A DNA stretch of 64,000 nt, taken from the NCBI RefSeq assembly GCF_050948215.1, contig NC_135164.1, positions 1,555,116-1,619,115 on the forward strand, in the 5' to 3' direction. Position 1 is the stretch's first letter, and the number at the start of each line of letters is the position of its first letter. Positions 33,780 to 42,087 of this stretch are shown here, piece by piece. Both the position numbers and the translations under genes were made by a program. Source of the DNA: Halictus rubicundus (Eukaryota; Arthropoda; Insecta; Hymenoptera; Halictidae). Under the pieces are notes generated by a model. That model saw nothing but the letters and a program-made list of their open reading frames with translations, had not been told where the DNA came from and made no database searches.

Positions 33780-35715
33780 GCACAAACCCCGCCGCCCTTA
33801 AGGGTCCCTAACAACCGAACGAAGGGACCGGACTGCCGTAAAACACGTTGTCGCGAATAGAACCACGGCTCGATAAGTTAGGAAGCGCTCCCCGAGGAAC
33901 TCCCGAATCGACAGGAAACGCGTACTTTCACCCTTTCGCGCACGCCGAGCCCGGCAAGTTTCAGGTACGCGAGCGGCGCCCCGGCATCCAGCCGACCTGA
34001 AGAAAGGGCACAGCGCTTCGCGGGACCACCTACGCCAAACCATGGCCATTACGCAAATCCGGTGCACCGGTAATAACGAGGAATGGGCGACGCCACACAC
34101 GGGCCAGACAACCCGGAGGTGACGAAGCGGGACGAAGGCCCCTGTCGACCATCCGACAACCTATTTCGCGGTCCTGCCGTCGCCTCACCTAGCCAATTGC
34201 AAGGGGCCTCGGCGAGGGTGGTGTAGGCGCCCCCCCCCCCCCCCCTCTCCATACCGGGGTAGGTCACCGATCTGCCCCGCGTGTCAATTTCGGAATGATT
34301 TTCGCGTAAGGTCTGGGGCCCAAGGACCCGACGTAGGCACGATCCTGCGAGTTCCGAATCTCGCGCCAGACGCGCGCCCTATTAGAGGAAAAGCCGGGCT
34401 ACGGCCAGGAGTGGGGATGCGAGGACCCTGCCGTAACGCGAACGGACTAGGCCGAATTACTGTCGCGGTGACTTCCGTACGGAATCGTGTCTCGAAAATT
34501 ACCGAACCAGCCCGGACCGCCGTGTAACCGGCTCTATCGAAACTCGTCCCGATTACCGTCCACGCGAAGTGCGTGCAATTCCAATATCGAGCTACCGCGG
34601 GACCACGATCTCGATACCGATAGGAAGCCAGAGCCGAACACCCGGTAGACCATCCCGAGCGAGGCGGGCCGAACCGCGACAGAAGGCGGAAGTAGTACCG
34701 ACAGGAACGGTGAGTCCCTTAAGTGACCCTTTCCGTGTATTTTTCGCGAGTTGGTTCGCCAGGCTCTGTCGGGGAACAAAAGAGGTCGGCCGACGACGAT
34801 CCCGTGCCCTCGCGGCAACGCGAGCTCGCGGATCGCCCGTCGGACGCGTAATATCGCGTCTCGTTCCCCGAGTTTTCGCGCGCCGAGGCGCTTCTCGCCT
34901 CGGACATTCCGCTAGTACCGAATTCACCGGTACCTTGAGTCTCGGCTGCGAGTTCCCGGAAAAATATCGCGCGGAAGTCTTCCTCGGAGGAGCTGCCGCC
35001 GTTATCGTTTGCAACCATCTGTTTGTTACGTTACATTTCGCGTTATTCCTATCGAGCCGTCGCATAGTCTATCGCGAAGTTTTCGCCGAGCGTTCGCCGT
35101 CCGTCGGAACCGAAACTGCGCCGCGACAGTCATACCGTGATCGCGCCGACCACCTGCGTGCCGCGAAACCCTCGCTTCGGCGAGGGGCTATTCTCGTGCC
35201 GATCTACCGCACCCCCGCGGCGTATTTTACCGATCGACAACAGCGCGTTGCGAACCCTCCACCTTACCGCAAACTGTGTACGAAGAGCGCGGGCTCTCGG
35301 GTCCGGCCACGTGGCCGCGGCTTTGTAAAACCACCGACGCCAATAAAATTGTAGAGCCCAGTCTGACTACTGATATTTCCACCTGCGCGATCCGCCCTGC
35401 CGTGAGGGCTGTCCTCGTTCCCTTCCGTGTCCGAACCCCCGGCCCTTCTCGCGCCTCTCGACCTTCTCGCGGTTCCCGAAGGTTCACCTCCCGCCCTCAG
35501 CTTCGGCTAAGGGCGGACTTCGTTCTCGTTTCGCGTGGCACCCGTCCGGTGCCTGGCGCCCGAGCAGTAGGCTCTTCCCGATTTCCGAGAACCTTCGAGA
35601 ATCGGTTAGTACCGGGAGGACCGCGTATTCACGGCCGTACGCGGCCCGGCCTCTGAGCCCATAAATTCCCGGAGTGAACCCCGCCCCCGCCTTCCTACGC
35701 GGCGAGTGGAGGTCC
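33780..35715. mobile_element. GC-rich nested insertion of 1.94 kb in gypsy pol
   Basis: ACGTT flanks both sides (33775-33779 and 35716-35720), a plausible 5-bp TSD. The base composition is strikingly GC- and CpG-rich against AT-rich neighbours. A long open frame at 34569-35354 is Arg-rich with no domain, and opposing frames are equally open, so I do not call it a gene. A donor-like ggtgagtcc lies near 34709. It may be a solo LTR of a second retroelement family, but its ends are not clear TG/CA. It contains a poly-C run at about 34231-34247. Confidence 0.6.
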
Positions 35716-35720
35716 ACGTT

Positions 35721-36120
35721 ACAGGTTCTTGCTGGAATGCGGTGTTTAGTTGTTTTTTCTGGTGCTTCTAAATAATTTGAAAATCGAATAGGCCTGATAG
35801 GTTTGTTCTTTAATACCAGTGTTCCATGGTAATAGGAAATCTCAGCCTGTTCTTGTTTTAGGAATGGGCTTCCGATTAGTCCATCTGCTTCTATGGCAAG
35901 GTGTTTTACTACGTAAAATATTGCTGGGGCTTCATGGATATGAAGAATTGTCGTCCCTACGGTGAAAATCGGGGTTGTGGTGAGTCCAGTTATTTCGATT
36001 TCCTCTCGTGAAATCTCTGCTGTTCTTTCTAGAGCGTCGAGGACTGCCAAATTTACGGACGCTCCACCGTCAATTAAAAATTCTCCCGTTCCTGATTCCA
36101 GTTCTGGGATCGTAATTTTT
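35721..36120 (-). pseudogene. pro: Gypsy aspartic protease, truncated by an insertion
   Basis: In the -1 frame relative to gag the minus strand reads into FLIDGGAS, an aspartic protease active site with Gly in place of the usual Ser or Thr. A flap-like and C-terminal region follow (EADGLIGSPFLK, where I-G-S replaces the usual I-L/I-G). The first in-frame Met is at 36050, after the active site, so translation needs fusion to gag. The native sequence stops at 35721, where the 1.9-kb GC-rich insertion begins, and resumes at 33774. Confidence 0.8.
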
Positions 36121-37303
36121 ATCCGTGGTGCAGGTGCTTCCTTGATGAGGGTTTCTCTTCGAAGCGGACGGATCTTGGGCGATCTTCTTTCTTTTCGCTC
36201 ATCGTGTCGCCTGTACGGTGAGCGCGATCGTAGTTTAAAAATTTCTTTGATTCCACGGACGAATCTCGCGAATCTCGCGAATCTCGTCGGAATCGCGGGC
36301 TACGGGGACGATTCCTGCAGAATTTCCCGTCGTGCCCGGAAGTTCCGCAATGCCAACAATACATGTTTGACATGCGATTTTTATCGGTGCCCTTTAGAAT
36401 CGTATACCGTTTTTCTCCGTCATCTCCCATTGATGACTCGGAGCGATTAGAGGGGGAGTGTGAGAGGCTCCTGTGACGCAAGGTCCAGGCAGAAGCGCGT
36501 TCTTCTCTTTCCTCCCCAAAACCAGATGGTCTCGTGCGTCGATCTCTGTGTCGATCATATCTGCTCGGAGATAGAGGATACGACACTTCACGTTCGCGAT
36601 AACGAGGATCTTGGTCAAAAGAATCTCGGCGGGACCACCTTGATGGTGATTCATTCCGAGGTGATTGTCTTCGATTTCTTAGTTTTTTATCTATTTGCAG
36701 CACAGCGTCGTAAGCTTCCTCCAGATTTTCTGGATCTTTTAGGAGAGCCGACACCTTCAAGGCAATACGATCCGGTAATCCATCGATGAAGTTTTCCAGA
36801 ACGTCCTTCTCCATTTCCTTGATGAATTCTTCAGCGTGGACCTCGTATTTTTCCTTAATGGCTCCGCGCGTACAATAGACTAGGTGGCTTGTCCTATCGA
36901 TGTATTGTCGTAGGCTCTCACCTTCGCGGATACGTAACTTCGCGATTTCCACTTGGAAATATGACAAACTTTTGCCAGGCGCGAATCTGTTCTTTAAGTG
37001 CTGAATTAATGCTTTTGCGGTCGTAAACTTGTGCTCTAATGTGCTTCTACGTGCTGGCCCGACGAGTTTAGTAAGAACAATTGCTAGATACTCGGTTTCC
37101 GTACCCTCAGGAATCAACGTTAACCCGTCCTCTATAGTCTGCGCGAAACGAGACAAGGGTGGGTCTTCCCCATTAAAAGTCGGAATTGTCGAAGTAACGT
37201 TTTGTAAACATGTCCTTTGCGTCAACAGCGACATAGAATTTGCAAGTGATACCGTCAAGTTCATTATGTCAGCGTTAGAAGTATTTGCTATTCCGTTCAG
37301 CAT
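36119..37303 (-). CDS. gag: Gypsy Gag, 394 aa, with CCHC zinc knuckle
   Basis: The frame is open from the ATG at 37303 to the TAA at 36119-36121. Residues about 40-200 form a retrotransposon Gag capsid domain (IPTFNGEDPPLSRFAQ and FAPGKSLSYFQVEIAKLRIREGE). Residues 205-310 are Arg/Ser-rich and probably bind nucleic acid. A CCHC knuckle (CWHCGTSGHDGKFC) lies near residue 320, followed by a second Arg/Ser/Asp-rich tail. The protease continues in the -1 frame over the 3' end, which suggests Gag-Pol synthesis by frameshifting, although I see no textbook slippery heptamer. The start is just inside the leader repeat array. The frame is intact even though pol is not. Confidence 0.88.
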   Translation of the reverse strand: MLNGIANTSNADIMNLTVSLANSMSLLTQRTCLQNVTSTIPTFNGEDPPLSRFAQTIEDGLTLIPEGTETEYLAIVLTKLVGPARRSTLEHKFTTAKALIQHLKNRFAPGKSLSYFQVEIAKLRIREGESLRQYIDRTSHLVYCTRGAIKEKYEVHAEEFIKEMEKDVLENFIDGLPDRIALKVSALLKDPENLEEAYDAVLQIDKKLRNRRQSPRNESPSRWSRRDSFDQDPRYREREVSYPLSPSRYDRHRDRRTRPSGFGEEREERASAWTLRHRSLSHSPSNRSESSMGDDGEKRYTILKGTDKNRMSNMYCWHCGTSGHDGKFCRNRPRSPRFRRDSRDSRDSSVESKKFLNYDRAHRTGDTMSEKKEDRPRSVRFEEKPSSRKHLHHG

Positions 37304-37313
37304 TTTTTAAAAC

Positions 37314-37420
37314 ATAACTAGCGAAAACTAGTATATAATTTTTTAATAAAAGCGTAACTAGCGAAAACTAGTATATTGCTTATAATATTACGACGTGACT
37401 AGCGAAAACTAGTATATTGT
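37314..37420. repeat. Three-copy leader repeat before gypsy gag
   Basis: ACTAGCGAAAACTAGTATAT occurs at about 37317, 37357 and 37398 (about 40-bp spacing). The core ACTAG...CTAGT is an interrupted palindrome. It lies between the primer binding site and the gag ATG, the same place where the Drosophila gypsy element carries its insulator protein-binding array. Function here is not shown. Confidence 0.75.
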
Positions 37421-37491
37421 CGATACTCAGTTACGAGTAATTTAACTTGTAAAAAACCAGAAATTAAAGCGATCCTAAAATAATTGAATGC

Positions 37492-37509
37492 ATCCCACCG
37501 CTGTCACCA
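37492..37509 (-). promoter_or_regulatory. Gypsy primer binding site, tRNA-Leu-like
   Basis: On the minus strand TGGTGACAGCGGTGGGAT lies four bases after the LTR end. It complements the 3' end typical of a tRNA-Leu (CCA plus an acceptor stem like ATCCCACCGCTG) with about one mismatch. The tRNA identity is from memory of tRNA 3' ends. Confidence 0.6.
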
Positions 37510-37513
37510 GTTT

Positions 37514-38819
37514 TGTTACGAGCCAGGGCTGCGAGCAACGCGAGAGGCCGGCGAGGGGTTGTTACCCCAGGAATATGGTTTCAATTTGTTAGTTAGGTAC
37601 GCGGACGCACCCAATGCGAGATCGGGGAGCCGCTAGGATAGTTGACGTCGAGGACGCACCTGATGCGAAATCAGGGAACCTCTGGGAGGTTGGAGTCAAA
37701 CGCAGACGCACCCGATGCGAAACCGAGGAGCTACTAGGAGGATGAAACTTCGTGAACGCACCCAATGCGGAATCGGGGAGTCACTAGGAGAGACGCGCGG
37801 CGAACCCGATTTAAAGGAAGGTGGATAACTCACAGACGCACCTGATGCGAGACCAGGGAGCTGCTAGGATACGGAAGAACCCAATGCGAAATCAGGGTTC
37901 CGCTAGGATGGTATAATTTTCGTGGACGCACCCAATGCGAAACCGGGGAGCCACTAGGTTGGAGAAATCTTCGTTGAATTGAATCTAAGATTAGTAAGCC
38001 TCGTAACTTATATATAATTTAATGGATACAATCCGAGCGGTAAGATTGTATCATGTGGGAACGTTCAGTTATTAGATTAGGATATCAGGCAATAATTAAA
38101 GGTTGTAGATTACGCGAGTTAACAAACAAGACAAATATATTCTGATTTGGAATAGTTACAAGTGTGATTGTTTGTGTCGCGAGTGGATGTAGTAAGTGTA
38201 CAATTAGAGAAATTGTTACCTAATGATGCACGGTGTTGACGCACTGGCAATGCAGGGTTAGATAGCGATTGTTGAATGCCAAATAGAATATATACCGAAC
38301 TGACGGAATCTATAAGGTTACGAATTGATTCGAAAGGGACTTTAACCCGATCTCACTAGACTTGACACGACGTGACTGCACGAGTACTGAACCGCGTCTG
38401 AATCTTGACTGAACCGCTTCTCGACTAACCAAAGAGGATGAAAATGCATGGGTTTATATACCCTAAAAATGAGAGGGGAATGTATCTGTTTTATTTTACG
38501 GTCGCATACTCGTATTTGTCGTTTCTAGTGAGTTTAAGGTTTGCAGCTGGATCTTTTGTTTATAGGGGTAAAACGAAGGGTTAGCCAGGATGTTTCCTAT
38601 CAAAGACTATCTTGACAAAACATTCCAGAAGGGGATGTTTTGAAGATTTCCATATTAGGAAATCGTACGGTGCTGTTACTGAATCATGCTTCGTGCCAGC
38701 TGCGTCCAGCCGGAGTACAATCATTAGACAAGGGGCCTGTTGGGACGCTTTTCGTTCTCAGAAAAGAGATTAGAACTTCTAATCGAAATGAACGTGGAGA
38801 CACGTCTCCATACGTAACA
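37514..38819 (-). repeat. Gypsy 5' LTR, about 1306 bp
   Basis: It starts TGTTACGTATGGAGAC and ends CGTAACA on the minus strand, directly before the primer binding site. The start can form a hairpin (TGTTACGTATGGAGAC then GTGTCTCCA). A 'gggtatataaaccc' block at about 38450-38463 is a likely TATA box. Its inner third, 37600-37965, holds about seven diverged 45-50-bp tandem units containing 'gacgcacccaatgcgaaat'. No second LTR of this length exists at the other end. Confidence 0.85.
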
Positions 38820-39540
38820 CCCGAAAGCCGGCCATAGGACAATTTTTCGAAATTACGAATATTGTTCATTTGAGTTGCGATGTCATTTTCTTCAAACCAC
38901 AACGAACAACTTTACAAATTAATTTTAACATTGTGAAATCATATTTTTATTATGTTCTCTTCAGTCAAATACTGCGAACTGTAATGCTTGTTTCTTCCTA
39001 TTGTGTCAAATCTGTACACTTTGGAGGACAATCTTGCGATTGAAAGTTATTACTTAATTAAAATTGCTTGCATGACCATGCATCAGCATGTACATGGTTT
39101 CGAATGTACACTGTCATAAAAGAAAAATCATGTTATCCGACCAAAATAAAAAAATCAATTAATGAAAATTAAATTATTGATTAAAATGTTAAATTAACAT
39201 ATTCGTGTCCAGCGACCTCAAAAACCCTTGCGCACGGTTTTCTTTTGAAAAGGTTTCCAATGTTTTCTTGGCCGGCTTTTGGGCCTTTGGACGTTGTGCT
39301 GCGCGCGAAAAAAATATGAGAACGACCAGGTAACAGGAAAAATCCCTTCTTGCCTGCGAAATGACCGCGATGAATGTTTTCGGACGTACCTACTCGCATT
39401 TGGCACGCAGATGTTTTATGGCCTACAGTCTTTTATAGTAAAAGGTCCACTACAAATGAAACGGCTATTTTTCTAGTAATGTTTAAAAAATGTTTTCACA
39501 TGTTGGAAAGTTATGCACTCTTCGTTTTACTTGTATCAAA
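38820..39540. other. No gene seen
   Basis: AT-rich sequence between the gypsy element and the inverted module. Short frames here have no domain or splice support. Confidence 0.4.
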
Positions 39541-39641
39541 GGGTATCACCAAAAACAGTGGTTCCGATTTTTTCAGATTTTTGCGTGGGTGGTAAAATTA
39601 CCAAATACAAGCTAGACATAATAATACAAATTTATACTCAC

Positions 39642-39772
39642 GTTTCCCTCAATTTTCGTTTTACACTCAATCTTCTGCTGGAGAGACGAAGCCTTCCTGT
39701 TGCATTCTCCCTCACATGTCGTAGCGACGCGGATGATGCACATTCGTCGTTTTTTGTCACAATTTTTGTCAT
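39642..39772 (-). CDS. Conserved short exon (MTKIV...), copy 2, partial gene
   Basis: This is the inverted paralogue of 20710-20843. It begins MTKIVTKNDE, keeps the SSAS and RLRLSSRR core, and ends in phase 2 at a gtgagt donor. A pentanucleotide tract lies just upstream of the ATG, so the 5' leader differs from copy 1. The next exon was not found. Retained frame and phase in both copies suggest a real exon, though both could be pseudogenes of a duplicated unit. Confidence 0.45.
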
Positions 39773-39782
39773 TTTATTATAA

Positions 39783-39900
39783 TATAATGAGGTGGAATAT
39801 AATAGAATAGAATAGAATAGAATAGAATAGAATAGAATAGAATAGAATAGAATAGAATAAAATTTAATAGAATAGAATAGAATGGAATACAGTAGAATAA
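39783..39900. repeat. AATAG pentanucleotide microsatellite
   Basis: The unit aatag is repeated with few interruptions over about 110 bases, upstream of the copy 2 MTKIV exon. The corresponding place in copy 1 has no such tract. Confidence 0.9.
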
Positions 39901-40019
39901 AAATAAGAAGGAAAAAATGAGAAATAAATATCGCGTTTTGAACAATTACTGACGGAGATTTTTTCACGACCGAACGCGTCTCTCTTCGTCAGTAAACAGC
40001 ATCTTTCAGTTTTTTCTCA

Positions 40020-41160
40020 CCCCCTCCTGGTAGTCCACCAGAAAGCCCAAGCTTTGAAACATATGGCAATGATTTGAATTTCGACCTTCGTGCCGCGGCC
40101 AGCGGTCGCGGGAAATTCGAAAGACGAAGGGGAGGTGCGATCTTTCGTGACCGACCGGTGCATTTTCATGAAAATCGGTGGATCCCCCGTGCTCGACGCT
40201 GGGACCGAAGGCTCATTCCGAGCTTGACTTCAGAAGGGAAAACAACGTAAGTATTAGAAAGTCTATCTATCGCGAATATAGGTGAAGAAACGTTTGTCAG
40301 TCAATTTGAATGTCGATTTTTTTTCTTTATTTACTACGCGAATAAACTTGATTCGTTGAACGCGTGGTGAAGTGTTATAGTGTTGTGTAGAATTTGGAAG
40401 TGTGCGAGAATGTTTTGTTCGGCATCGTATCGGATTGTGAGTGACTGCTGGTGTGCAATAATTCGGTGCAAAAAAATTTTGAACTGTGATTTCATTTGAA
40501 ATCGTTACAGTTGAATTTTACAATTCTTTTATCTGTGCCTATATTGAAACTTTAAAAAATATGTTTCATTGACTCGAATAAACTGTATCGATGCTGGAAA
40601 TTTAGTCAATGAAACCTATGATATTGGTTTTTTCCTTCGTTTACGAGTTATAAACGTTTGGGAAAAATTGCAATTTTTAACGAATTCGACTTATAATTGA
40701 CAAATATCGATAACATTTTCAGCATGGATATAATTTGTTCGAGTTAATGGAACACATTTTTTGAAGTTTCAATAGAGGCCCAGATAAAAACGTTGTAAAA
40801 TGTAACTTTTCCTACATCTTCGACTAATAAAATAATCCTTGTAGCTTCTCGAAAACACTCAAGTCTTTTGGTGTGAATGCTGTTCAAAACGGTGTTGATT
40901 CAATTTTGCTCTTCACTGATACGTCTCCACCCCGTGGATTTCCGACCCATCCCAACGATTATGTACCCGATTCTTTCGAATTATTACACACCTGCAGTCA
41001 CTTAGAATCTTTGTTCACGAATCCGATACGGTCACGAAAAAACCGTTCTCGCACACTTCCAATTTCTACACAACACCATAACACGCGTCCAACGAATCAA
41101 ATCAACTATTATTTCATTTGTATATTAGTTTTCTTCTGGACGCTATAAAACGTTTTTTTA
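40020..41160. repeat. Right arm of the inverted module, spacer between two coding units
   Basis: About 40020-40180 matches 20540-20640 in reverse, about 40250-40460 matches 19100-19390 and about 40915-41160 matches 18785-19000. Bases 40480-40900 have no counterpart in copy 1 that I can see and hold no gene. Confidence 0.65.
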
Positions 41161-41218
41161 CATATATACATTTTACTCCTTCGATAATCTTATAACATAA
41201 TTTTTTTTTCTTTTCCAG

Positions 41219-41891
41219 AATAATGGAACCCACTGTTGCCAAATTTGAGAGGCTGTCGGTGTCAAGACCTCGGGGATCAAGAATCCCAATAAGGGTCGGC
41301 GAGACGACACCGCCCACCGCCTCCCGCATCGCGATGCCGGCAGCAGCACGGCACAGTGGCACACCGCCCACGGCATCCGCAACGCGGGACGGGATGACGC
41401 TCCCGAGATTGGATGAATATTCATACGTAAGTCACTATAGAATAATCAATAATGAACAGTCAACAATTATACATAATAAAATTATTTTTCAGAACAAGCT
41501 AGCGAAATTAATCAAGCGGGCGGAATACCGCCACAGAAACCGTGGCCAACGGAAAAAGAAGCGGCTCGACGTGGGAGGAGGCCGCGGAGGAGCCCACGGA
41601 GGAGCCCGCGGAGGAGCCCGCGGAGGAGCCCGCGGAGGAGCCCACGGAGGAGCCCGCGGAGGAGCCCACGGAGGAGCCCACGGAGGAGCCCGCGGAGGAG
41701 CAAGCGGAGGAGCCCACGGAGGAGCCCACGGAGGAGCCCGCGGAGGAGCCCACGGAGGAGCCCGCGGAGGAGCCCGCGGAGGAGCCCGCGGAGGAGCCCG
41801 CGGAGGAGCCCGCAGAGGAGCCGACGGTTTCCCAGAATCGTCCCCCTTCAAAATTGTACACCAGTATTTTTATTACGCAAATCCTCAATAA
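41219..41891 (+). CDS. Small spliced Gly-rich / RGG-like protein, copy 2 (2 exons)
   Basis: This is the paralogue of the minus-strand gene at 18.0-18.7 kb. The acceptor ttttccag ends at 41218, and exon A (ATG 41223 to 41426) encodes 68 residues starting MEPTVAKFERLS. A 66-base intron (gtaagt to tttttcag, 41427-41492) follows, then exon B from 41493. Exon B begins with the conserved basic block (NKLAKLIKRAEYRHRNRGQ) and continues into about 20 GGAR/GGAH tetrapeptides before a short unrelated tail and TAG/TGA-type stop at 41889-41891. The total is about 200 aa. The intron length is a multiple of three and has no in-frame stop, so retention would also be translatable. A candidate AATAAA follows at once. 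The function is unknown; the composition resembles RGG nucleic-acid-binding tails. Confidence 0.55.
41573..41826. repeat. 12-bp minisatellite in exon B of the Gly-rich gene
   Basis: The unit ggaggagcccgc or ggaggagcccac is repeated about 20 times. In the gene frame it encodes GGAR or GGAH. Other frames give EEPAEEPT or APPRAPP, which are by-products. Confidence 0.9.
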
Positions 41892-41975
41892 AAAAAAATT
41901 ATTTTTTAAAACAGGGAGAGTTTATTTTCCTGCATCCCTTCTCTTCCTTTCCTATAAGTTTAATTAAAATGTAAA

Positions 41976-42087
41976 TAAACGTTACTTCTATATCATAAAT
42001 TTTCAATCTTGTACATAAGCATATTCTTCTTATTTCATTTTACAGTTACATAACAATGATTATTATTTAAATTTTTTTATGGAAAGG
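41976..42087. repeat. Left arm of an inverted repeat with mate at 45470-45617
   Basis: This AT-rich stretch is the reverse complement of 45504-45617 with small indels. The arm resumes after the insertion at 44903-44937. Together the two parts match the uninterrupted mate at 45470-45617. Confidence 0.85.

Larger units (their letters stand above)
31123..38819 (-). mobile_element. Gypsy (Ty3) retrotransposon, internally deleted, with 4-bp TSD
   Basis: On the minus strand the order is 5' LTR (38819-37514), primer binding site, leader repeats, gag, protease, a nested insertion, RT/RNase H, polypurine tract and a collapsed 3' LTR. The outer bases CCCG flank both ends (31119-31122 and 38820-38823), consistent with gypsy TSD length. 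Integrase is missing between about 31160 and 31634. The element is therefore a dead but structurally legible copy. Confidence 0.88.

Noticed and set aside
34569..35354. 261-codon Arg-rich frame in the GC-rich insertion
   Set aside because: Overlapping frames on both strands are equally long, as expected in GC-rich DNA. There is no domain and no matching splice structure.
36119..36180. Canonical -1 frameshift signal at the gag/protease overlap
   Set aside because: The frames are related by -1, but I see no clear XXXYYYZ heptamer before the gag stop and no obvious strong downstream stem.
39638..39967. 109-codon frame including an Ile/Leu/Tyr/Phe/Ser repeat
   Set aside because: The repeat part comes from the AATAG microsatellite upstream of the ATG; only the MTKIV exon is conserved in the other copy.
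41489..41967. Pro-rich, Ser-rich, Leu-rich and EEPAEEPT proteins over the 12-bp repeat
   Set aside because: These are other frames of the repeat. Only the GGAR/GGAH frame continues from the conserved basic block and a matching splice junction.
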